A DNA stretch of 24,484 bases from JAGOTP01 sp964600845 (lineage in GTDB: Bacteria; Patescibacteriota; Patescibacteriia; 2-12-FULL-60-25): positions 1 through 24,484 of the forward strand of contig CAZRJW010000016.1 of the NCBI GenBank assembly GCA_964600845.1, given 5' to 3'. A model generated the notes under the pieces. It was not told the DNA's origin. It saw only the letters and a program-made list of their open reading frames with translations, and made no database searches. Below, piece after piece: positions 1 to 5,448 of this stretch (positions are counted from its first letter, which is position 1; every line of letters starts with the position of its first letter). The translations under genes and the position numbers were made by a program.

Positions 1-702
1 ATTCGTGAGCTGTTTACTATGACGGCTGAAGCACGTGTCCGTGGCTACAAGCCAGGACGCTTCTCGTTTAACGTTCCTGGAGGTCGTTGCGAAAATTGTG
101 AAGGAAACGGCCAGATCGCGATCGAAATGCACTTCCTGCCAACGGTGTATGTTCCTTGCGATGTCTGTAAAGGCAAGCGCTTTAACCGTGAAACACTTGA
201 AGTGAAGTATCGCGACAAGAATATCTCAGACGTTCTCTCGATGACCGTCGAAGAAGCAAACAAGTTCTTCCGCGACTTGCCACCAGTGCATGATCGTACA
301 AAAATCTTGGAAGAAGTCGGTCTTGGATACATCAAACTCGGTCAATCTGCGACGACGCTCTCAGGTGGAGAGGCGCAGCGTATTAAACTCGCAACAGAAC
401 TCGCGCGTCGCGATACAGGTCGCACGTTCTATTTGCTTGATGAACCAACAACCGGTCTCCACTTTGAAGATATTCAGAAATTGTTAGTTGTGATGCATCG
501 TCTCGTACAACGTGGGAACACGGTCTGTGTCATCGAGCACAACCTCGATATCATCAAAAACGCGGACTGGGTGATTGACCTCGGCCCCGAAGGCGGGGAC
601 AAGGGCGGCACGATCGTCGCACAGGGCTCACCAGAAGATGTTGCGAAAAATGCCAAGAGTTTTACGGGTAAGTATTTGAAGGACGTACTGAAAAAACGGT
701 AA
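1..702 (+). CDS. uvrA: Excinuclease ABC subunit A, C-terminal part (5' end outside window)
   Basis: UvrA is the damage-sensing ABC ATPase of nucleotide excision repair; it acts as a dimer, loading UvrB on damaged DNA. The reading frame is open from base 1, so only the last 233 residues are seen. In fragment numbering the C-terminal zinc module has Cys30, Cys33, Cys53 and Cys56 (C-X2-C-X19-C-X2-C). The ABC signature LSGGEAQR is at 120-127, followed by the Walker B region YLLDEPTTGLH and the switch histidine in VIEHNLD. The end, with the GPEGGDKGG and VAQGSPEDV stretches, is typical of full-length UvrA, so the C-terminus is intact. A methyltransferase gene starts 12 bases after the stop and uvrC follows it, so two excision-repair genes are close together. 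Family assignment is close to certain; only the N-terminal part is unseen. Confidence 0.97.
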   Translation: MRELFTMTAEARVRGYKPGRFSFNVPGGRCENCEGNGQIAIEMHFLPTVYVPCDVCKGKRFNRETLEVKYRDKNISDVLSMTVEEANKFFRDLPPVHDRTKILEEVGLGYIKLGQSATTLSGGEAQRIKLATELARRDTGRTFYLLDEPTTGLHFEDIQKLLVVMHRLVQRGNTVCVIEHNLDIIKNADWVIDLGPEGGDKGGTIVAQGSPEDVAKNAKSFTGKYLKDVLKKR

Positions 703-714
703 GAAACCTCCGGT

Positions 715-1251
715 ATGCCAACGTCCGTTCTTTTCTTCCTTCTAGTCCTCATCTTGGCGGCTGCTGGGTATGTGGGGGTGAAGGCGTTTCTTTCAGGTCT
801 GTTACCGACTATGGTCTGGGGCGCACCCTACGTCCCTACAAATGCCGCACTCGCCCGTATTGTGATCGAGCTCGCTCGCATCACGTCTACCGACCGAGTA
901 ATCGATCTTGGCTCGGGGGACGGGCGTTTGGTGATTGCAGCCGCAGAAGCAGGGGCAAAAGAAGCGATCGGCTACGAAATTGATCCGGTGAAAGTACGCG
1001 CATCTAAAAAAGAGGCAGAACGTCTCCATCTCTCAAATGCAATTTTCTACGCTCAGTCCTTTTGGAACGTGCCATTGAACGCGGTAGATGTTGTGTTTAT
1101 CTACTCACTCCCACCGTATATCAAACGTCTCGAAAAAAAGCTGCGACAGGAACTGAAACCAGGAGCTCGAGTCGTGATGCTGATGGATGAACTGCCAGGG
1201 TGGAAACTTCAGGCGAAGCAGCAGGGGGTACGACTCTATCAGAGAGATTGA
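715..1251 (+). CDS. Membrane-anchored class I SAM-dependent methyltransferase, FAM173-like
   Basis: The 178-residue protein has one N-terminal hydrophobic helix (about residues 5-27), then a PYVPT motif (38-42), then SAM motif I VIDLGSGDG (62-70) and an acidic strand-2 end (YEID). A hydrophobic pre-segment, a PYVPT motif and an LGSGDGR loop is the arrangement known from FAM173-type lysine methyltransferases, which in mitochondria modify ATP synthase subunit c and the ADP/ATP carrier. Inference: a small lysine methyltransferase acting at the inner face of the membrane; the substrate cannot be read from sequence. It sits between uvrA and uvrC, but nothing in it suggests a repair role. No clear Shine-Dalgarno precedes the ATG; the 12-base gap to uvrA suggests co-transcription. 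The fold is secure and the subfamily probable. Confidence 0.8.
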   Translation: MPTSVLFFLLVLILAAAGYVGVKAFLSGLLPTMVWGAPYVPTNAALARIVIELARITSTDRVIDLGSGDGRLVIAAAEAGAKEAIGYEIDPVKVRASKKEAERLHLSNAIFYAQSFWNVPLNAVDVVFIYSLPPYIKRLEKKLRQELKPGARVVMLMDELPGWKLQAKQQGVRLYQRD

Positions 1252-1278
1252 GGCAAATAGTGTCAGATCTTGTATTCT
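1248..1278 (+). promoter_or_regulatory. Candidate uvrC promoter with -10 box next to the start codon
   Basis: A TATTCT hexamer at 1273-1278 lies six bases before the ATG at 1285. A weak TTGAGG -35 candidate is at 1248-1253 with a 19-base spacer, longer than the usual 17. If used, transcription would begin at or beside the start codon, giving a leaderless mRNA. This also argues for ATG 1285 rather than the in-frame TTG at 1270, which would overlap the -10 box. Confidence 0.4.
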
Positions 1279-1284
1279 ATCTTC

Positions 1285-2568
1285 ATGATCCCTTCCATCA
1301 TCAAAATCAAAAACGATAAGCTCCCAGAATGTCCGGGAGTCTATTTGATGAAGAATGCGGAGGGGACGGTGATTTATGTCGGTAAAGCGACGAGCTTGAA
1401 GCGGCGCGTCCCAAATCACTTCATTCGGCCGCACTCACCCCAGATCGCCGAAATGACGACAAAAGTGGTTGAAATCGATTACATCGAAAAGCCCACCGCA
1501 TTGGAGGCATTGATTCTCGAAGCGAACTTAATAAAATATTACTTTCCAAAATACAACATTCGCGATCGGGATAATAAGAGTTTTTTGTACTTGGTCATCA
1601 CGGACGAAGACTTTCCCCGGCCATTGTTGATTCGAGGAACGGACCTGGAAGAGCAGCAAGCGAAAAAGGCGAAAGCCGTCTTTGGACCCTATACCTCCCC
1701 CCGTTCATTGCGGGCAGCCTTGGATTATATTCGTAAGATTTTCCCTTGGTCTACCTGTCTTCCGGGTCAGCCGCGAGCCTGTTTTTATGTGCACCTGGGC
1801 TTGTGCCCCGGTGTTTGTATTGGAACAGCTGATAAAAAAGCCTACGCCAAAACCATACGCGATCTCATCGCCTTTTTTGAAGGACGAAAAGAAGAGATTG
1901 TTAAACGCTACCAAAAAGAAATGAAGAAACTCGCGGCCGAACAGCGCTTCGAAGAAGCGACCGTTATTCGTAATCGACTCTTCTCGCTCGAGCATATTCA
2001 AGACATTGCGATCATGAAGCGTGAAGATGAAGAGGTAGATCGGATTCGAGAAGGGGAGGCGCCGATCGATTTGTACGGCCGCATTGAAGGCTATGATATT
2101 TCGAACATCTCTGGTACATCGTCCGTCGCCTCGATGGTGGTGTTTGAAAATGGGGCTCCGGCCAAAGCGGAGTATCGCAAGTTTCGGATTAAGTCGGTGG
2201 TAGGGGCGAATGACGTAGCTTCGCTCCAAGAGGTGCTCATGCGTCGTTTCCGAAATGACTGGCGCAAGCCAGACCTGCTCTTGATCGATGGGGGATTGCC
2301 TCAGGTGCATGCCGTCGAACAAGTGATCCATCATTTAAACTTAGGAATTCCCGTCGTTGGGATCGCGAAAGGCCCAGAGCGAAAACGAAACGACGTCATC
2401 TGCGGCTCAAAAGTGAACAAAGCCATTTGTGACATCTGCGAAAAACAAGTCGATCTTCTAGCGGCTGTTCGCGATGAGGCACACCGATTTGCGATTGGGT
2501 ACCACCGAAACCTCCGTGGTCGTCGCTTTTTGGGGAAGGACGTAGCGGAGCCAATAGAGCCGGCCTAG
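1285..2568 (+). CDS. uvrC: Excinuclease ABC subunit C, short form without C-terminal HhH domain
   Basis: UvrC makes both incisions in nucleotide excision repair. Residue numbers are for the 427-residue product from ATG 1285. The GIY-YIG nuclease has PGVY at 17-20, IYVGKA at 30-35 and a probable catalytic Glu79. Four cysteines (158, 166, 174, 178) match the spacing of the cysteine cluster described to hold an Fe-S centre in UvrC. A UvrB-binding UVR helix pair lies near 206-241. The RNase H-like nuclease keeps Asp271, Asp335 and His400 in the YDISN, LLIDGG and DEAHRFA contexts. Typical UvrC is about 600 residues and ends in a tandem helix-hairpin-helix DNA-binding domain; here the protein stops soon after the DEAHRFA motif. 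No HhH remnant is visible in the next 72 bases in any frame I read, so this looks like a natural loss, not a recent frameshift. Confidence 0.93.
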   Translation: MIPSIIKIKNDKLPECPGVYLMKNAEGTVIYVGKATSLKRRVPNHFIRPHSPQIAEMTTKVVEIDYIEKPTALEALILEANLIKYYFPKYNIRDRDNKSFLYLVITDEDFPRPLLIRGTDLEEQQAKKAKAVFGPYTSPRSLRAALDYIRKIFPWSTCLPGQPRACFYVHLGLCPGVCIGTADKKAYAKTIRDLIAFFEGRKEEIVKRYQKEMKKLAAEQRFEEATVIRNRLFSLEHIQDIAIMKREDEEVDRIREGEAPIDLYGRIEGYDISNISGTSSVASMVVFENGAPAKAEYRKFRIKSVVGANDVASLQEVLMRRFRNDWRKPDLLLIDGGLPQVHAVEQVIHHLNLGIPVVGIAKGPERKRNDVICGSKVNKAICDICEKQVDLLAAVRDEAHRFAIGYHRNLRGRRFLGKDVAEPIEPA

Positions 2569-2640
2569 TGTCACATGGCCCTCACCGGGTACGTTTCACA
2601 GAGGTCTCAATGATTCTTTTCTCCATTCATTAGCCATTTT

Positions 2641-3093
2641 ATGACAAAATTCTCCCTTCGTGTCGCAGGTATTGGAACCGTTGTGCTCGTGTTAGCTGGG
2701 TTGGTAGGGGCGAGTGTTCATGCAGCGAGCGCTGTTTCTCGGAACACCCTCCGTGTGACGCGTACCACTTTCTGTGTCGCAGAAAATACCGTTTGTGATG
2801 AGCCAAAAGGGCATGTCGCCCTGTTCTCCGGCTGGTTTGATCTGCGTTTGCTGGTTACCCACGCGGACGGTCTATTGAACCAGAAGCTCATGCCCCTGAT
2901 TCAGGGGAAAGACGTCGGACGAACGGGATACTTCCATGCAGGGATCCAAGACGACCTCGTCTTTGTCCGAAAAGCGAATACGCTCCAGGTACAGCGTGAA
3001 ACACGGGAAGAGATGGCGACAGCGCCAAGTCCACGCGAACCGATTTTCACGATGTATTTGCCCGCTTCTGTGAAGCTGGAGATCGCAAAGTAA
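2641..3093 (+). CDS. Small exported protein of unknown function
   Basis: The 150-residue product starts with a typical Sec signal peptide: basic MTKFSLR, a hydrophobic core and a VHA-AS type signal peptidase I site near residue 28. The mature part has two cysteines ten residues apart (FCVAENTVC region), which could form a disulfide outside the membrane, and is otherwise rich in beta-prone segments. No lipobox, transmembrane anchor or known domain is visible. It lies alone between uvrC and a clear terminator upstream of mraZ, so it is probably a single-gene unit or the last gene after uvrC. No Shine-Dalgarno is seen. Function not recognised; secretion or periplasm-side location is the only inference. 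Confidence 0.75.
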   Translation: MTKFSLRVAGIGTVVLVLAGLVGASVHAASAVSRNTLRVTRTTFCVAENTVCDEPKGHVALFSGWFDLRLLVTHADGLLNQKLMPLIQGKDVGRTGYFHAGIQDDLVFVRKANTLQVQRETREEMATAPSPREPIFTMYLPASVKLEIAK

Positions 3094-3113
3094 AGATCAC
3101 AGTTCTTCTAAAG

Positions 3114-3142
3114 AGGACCCCCACAACGGGAGGTCCTTTTTC
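3114..3142 (+). terminator. Rho-independent terminator after the exported protein gene
   Basis: AGGACC at 3114-3119 pairs with GGTCCT at 3132-3137, extended inward by CC/GG after one mismatch. A run of five T begins at the end of the right arm. It separates the uvrC-side genes from the mraZ promoter. Confidence 0.8.
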
Positions 3143-3183
3143 GTTTAGCGGGTTCATTTTGTGCTCCAATCCACACAAAAGCC

Positions 3184-3213
3184 TTGCTGAGTGGGAGACA
3201 ATAGTAATAAAAT
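3184..3213 (+). promoter_or_regulatory. Candidate mraZ promoter
   Basis: TTGCTG at 3184-3189 and TAAAAT at 3208-3213 are separated by 18 bases, a plausible sigma-70-type pair. The start codon of mraZ is at 3270, so the transcript would have a leader of about 50 bases, which contains the MraZ boxes. An alternative -10, TAATAA at 3205-3210, has a poorer spacing. Confidence 0.5.
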
Positions 3214-3236
3214 GGGTGAAAGTGGGAAAAGGTGGG
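3192..3236 (+). promoter_or_regulatory. MraZ operator: TGGG repeats at 10-bp spacing
   Basis: TGGG occurs at 3213-3216, 3223-3226 and 3233-3236, exactly ten bases apart, with a fourth copy at 3192-3195, 21 bases further up (about two helical turns). MraZ proteins are known to bind TGGGN repeats separated by 5-base spacers in front of their own operon. The array begins at the candidate -10 box and covers the likely transcription start, the right place for autorepression. Mapping to MraZ is inference from this match and from the gene directly downstream. Confidence 0.8.
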
Positions 3237-3269
3237 AAATTTCCTGCCTGAACAGCCACTTTTCTTCTC

Positions 3270-3701
3270 ATGTTCCTTGGCGAATATCGACATGCTGTCG
3301 ACGAAAAAGGCCGGTTATCTATTCCGGTGAAGTTTCGTGCTCGCTTGGAGGAGGGGGCGGTGGTGACCCGTGGGTTGGATGGGTGTTTGACCCTCTATCC
3401 CGTCGCCGAGTGGAAGGTATTAGCCGAACGATTGGCCAATTTGCCGATTAGTCAGGCGGATGCACGCGCCTTTTCACGTTTGTTGCTCGCCGGAGCGATG
3501 GAGGTCGAAATCGACCGCGTCGGACGCATCATGCTTCCGAGCTATCTCCGCAGCTACGCCAGTTTAAAGAAAGAAGTGGTCGTCGCTGGATTGTATAACC
3601 GAATTGAGCTCTGGGATCAGGAGACGTGGACGAGCTATGCCGATGGCACGGCGAAGCGCGGCCCTGAAATCGCGGAGCGCTTAGGAGGAATAGGTATTTG
3701 A
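3270..3701 (+). CDS. mraZ: MraZ transcriptional regulator of the division/cell wall cluster
   Basis: MraZ is a ring-forming DNA-binding protein of the SpoVT/AbrB swapped-hairpin class and the first gene of most bacterial division clusters. The 143-residue length is normal. Both repeats are visible: the start MFLGEYRHAVDEKGRLSIP and, in the second half, DRVGRIMLPSYLR. The ATG was chosen because MFLGEY is the conserved family N-terminus; no Shine-Dalgarno precedes it. The gene ends one base before rsmH, the usual order. The array of TGGG boxes just upstream suggests it regulates itself and the genes downstream. Confidence 0.97.
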   Translation: MFLGEYRHAVDEKGRLSIPVKFRARLEEGAVVTRGLDGCLTLYPVAEWKVLAERLANLPISQADARAFSRLLLAGAMEVEIDRVGRIMLPSYLRSYASLKKEVVVAGLYNRIELWDQETWTSYADGTAKRGPEIAERLGGIGI

Positions 3702-3702
3702 T

Positions 3703-4605
3703 ATGAGTACGACCGTTCACATTCCTGTCATGTTGCAAGAGTGTCTCGAGGCCCTAGATGTGCGCTCGGGTGGTTTTTATATTGATGGAACATTGGGCGG
3801 GGGATCGCACACAGCCGCCTTGCTCGAAAAATGCGCTCCGCTGGGTCAGGTCTGGTCATTTGATGTAAATCCAAAGGCGTTAGAGGCGGCTGATGAACGC
3901 TTTGCAGAAGAAAAGAAAGCGAAGCGTTGGACGGGGGTAGAAGCCAACTTCCGCCGGATGGATTTGGTGGCCCAAGAGCAAAAGTTGCCTCAGATGGACG
4001 GCGTGTTGCTCGATTTGGGGTTGTCTTCCGATGAGCTTAAAGACCCAGAGAAGGGGTTGTCGTTTCAAATCGATGGTCCGCTCGACATGCGCCTGGGGCC
4101 CGCTTCGAATGAAGACGGCACGATGGCGCTCGACGTAGTCAATCGCTGGTCAGAAACGGAACTGCGTGAGTTGATCCACGAGATTGGGGAGGAGCGTTTC
4201 GCGGGTCGCATCGCAAAAGCGATTGTTACCGCGCGAAAAGGGGATCCGATCATGCGCACGCTTCGACTCGCGGAGATTATCACCGCGGCTGTGCCACGGA
4301 CCTACGAACACGGCCGCATTCATCCAGCGACACGCACCTTTCAAGCGCTACGCATCGCGGTGAACGATGAGTTGGGCGCGCTCTCCTCGGCAGTTCAAGC
4401 CGCCTGGAACGCGCTGAAGGTAGACGGCACGTTGGTCGTGATCTCGTTTCATTCGCTCGAAGATCGCGTCGTGAAGTTTGCTCTGCGAGAAGCGCAATGG
4501 AAGGCGCTTACAAAGCGCCCGCTCGTTCCGACAGACGAAGAGATCGCTCGCAATCCTCGCAGCCGCAGCGCGAAGCTCAGAGCCGCTCGAAAAGTGATCG
4601 CCTGA
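3703..4605 (+). CDS. rsmH: 16S rRNA (cytosine(1402)-N(4))-methyltransferase
   Basis: RsmH (MraW) adds the N4-methyl group to C1402 in the decoding centre of 16S rRNA, using SAM. The 300-residue protein is full length. It begins HIPVMLQECLEAL, has the SAM loop DGTLGGGSHT at 28-37, LLDLGLSSDEL, the GPLDMRL segment, and the C-terminal ISFHSLEDRVVK and RSRSAKLRAARK motifs. An AGGAGG at 3683-3688, inside the end of mraZ, is one of the few good Shine-Dalgarno sequences in the window, though about 14 bases from the ATG. Its place between mraZ and an ftsL-like gene is the standard division-cluster order. Confidence 0.98.
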   Translation: MSTTVHIPVMLQECLEALDVRSGGFYIDGTLGGGSHTAALLEKCAPLGQVWSFDVNPKALEAADERFAEEKKAKRWTGVEANFRRMDLVAQEQKLPQMDGVLLDLGLSSDELKDPEKGLSFQIDGPLDMRLGPASNEDGTMALDVVNRWSETELRELIHEIGEERFAGRIAKAIVTARKGDPIMRTLRLAEIITAAVPRTYEHGRIHPATRTFQALRIAVNDELGALSSAVQAAWNALKVDGTLVVISFHSLEDRVVKFALREAQWKALTKRPLVPTDEEIARNPRSRSAKLRAARKVIA

Positions 4606-4651
4606 AGAGTCTCTCATTGAACCTTGCCCGAACCTTCTGCTGAACCTTTCT

Positions 4652-5035
4652 ATGAACCCACAACCACGCTCCTTCGCCTTTACCTTGCAGCGCCCCTCCC
4701 AGGCGCTCGGGTTACCGATGCCGGTTTCCCGCCGCATCGATCCGTCGGCCGTTCACCGCAGCCTCGCGCTCGGTGTTCTTGGGCTGGTATTTGTGACGAG
4801 CATTGGGATGTATGTTTCCATGATCGGCCGAGCTGCCCAGCGTACAGTGGAGCTCCGCGCCCTTGATCGGCAAGTCGAAGCGCTCACAGAAGTTGTCGCC
4901 GACCTTGACCAGAAGATTGCACGCGAGCAAGCCATGCCCACCATGGAAGCGCGCGTTCGCTCGCTAGGGTTTGTTTCCATCGATCGTTCAGAATACGTTC
5001 GCGTTCCGTTGCATCCAGCGGTAGCGAGAGAGTAG
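4652..5035 (+). CDS. FtsL-like bitopic division protein
   Basis: The 127-residue product has a basic N-terminal tail of about 35 residues, one transmembrane helix (about 38-60, rich in L, V, G), then a heptad-like coiled coil (about 62-93) and a short end with ARVRSLGFV. This layout, N-in with an extracytoplasmic coiled coil, is that of FtsL/DivIC, which scaffold the FtsQLB complex and activate septal peptidoglycan synthesis. Sequence identity in FtsL is always low, so the call rests on topology and on position right after mraZ-rsmH. No Shine-Dalgarno is seen. ftsI and the mur genes that usually follow are absent here. Confidence 0.7.
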   Translation: MNPQPRSFAFTLQRPSQALGLPMPVSRRIDPSAVHRSLALGVLGLVFVTSIGMYVSMIGRAAQRTVELRALDRQVEALTEVVADLDQKIAREQAMPTMEARVRSLGFVSIDRSEYVRVPLHPAVARE

Positions 5036-5044
5036 CGAAGGGAG

Positions 5045-5050
5045 TATAGT
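5045..5050 (+). promoter_or_regulatory. Candidate -10 box before the small membrane protein gene
   Basis: TATAGT ends six bases before the ATG at 5057. No convincing -35 is present at the proper distance. The overlapping AAGGGAG stretch could instead act as a weak ribosome binding site. If it is a promoter, the transcript would be leaderless and would separate expression of the Clp-like gene from mraZ-rsmH-ftsL. Confidence 0.35.
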
Positions 5051-5056
5051 AGCGGC

Positions 5057-5443
5057 ATGTCACTGCCTGTTCTTTCGGTTGCCTCACGTCTCATCCACGA
5101 GGAGGTTTTTTTCATTCTCCGGTATCCGTTTTGGTGGTACACCACGGGTTTCCAGAATGTTCTGAGCTGGGTCTATGAGGGGCTACGCTATCGTTGGCGA
5201 AGCTATGCGATTGGACTCTGGGCCCGCCATCTAACAACGCCGATGTATGGCGAGTACTCCATCTGGGGGCGAGCAGTGAGTTTTGTGATGCGTGTCGCCG
5301 TGATCGCGGGGCGGAGTGTCGCCTGGGTGGTGGAAGCGCTGGTCTATATGCTCCTTCTCGCGCTCTGGTTCGTGTGGCCACTCGCGGCCGTCGTGGGGTT
5401 GGTTTATGCGGTTTTGAATCAAGGAATTGATCGCTTGGTCTGA
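5057..5443 (+). CDS. Small membrane protein of unknown function, upstream of the Clp-like gene
   Basis: The 128-residue product is rich in aromatic residues in its first half (FILRYPFWWYTTGF near 19-32, several Trp and Tyr after that), which looks like an amphipathic membrane-lying segment. One or two transmembrane helices follow, the clearest at about 92-121. There is no recognised domain. It ends five bases before the start of the membrane-anchored Clp-like ATPase, so the two are very likely co-expressed and could be partners at the membrane; that is inference from spacing only. Confidence 0.7.
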   Translation: MSLPVLSVASRLIHEEVFFILRYPFWWYTTGFQNVLSWVYEGLRYRWRSYAIGLWARHLTTPMYGEYSIWGRAVSFVMRVAVIAGRSVAWVVEALVYMLLLALWFVWPLAAVVGLVYAVLNQGIDRLV

Positions 5444-5448
5444 TTTTT

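Noticed and set aside
1705..2334. Long open frame (209 codons) on the minus strand opposite uvrC
   Set aside because: Antisense to conserved uvrC motifs, with no ribosome binding site, promoter or recognisable family.
3191..3451. Alternative frame beginning before and overlapping mraZ
   Set aside because: It runs through the MraZ box array and gives a glycine-rich, low-complexity product out of frame with the conserved mraZ.
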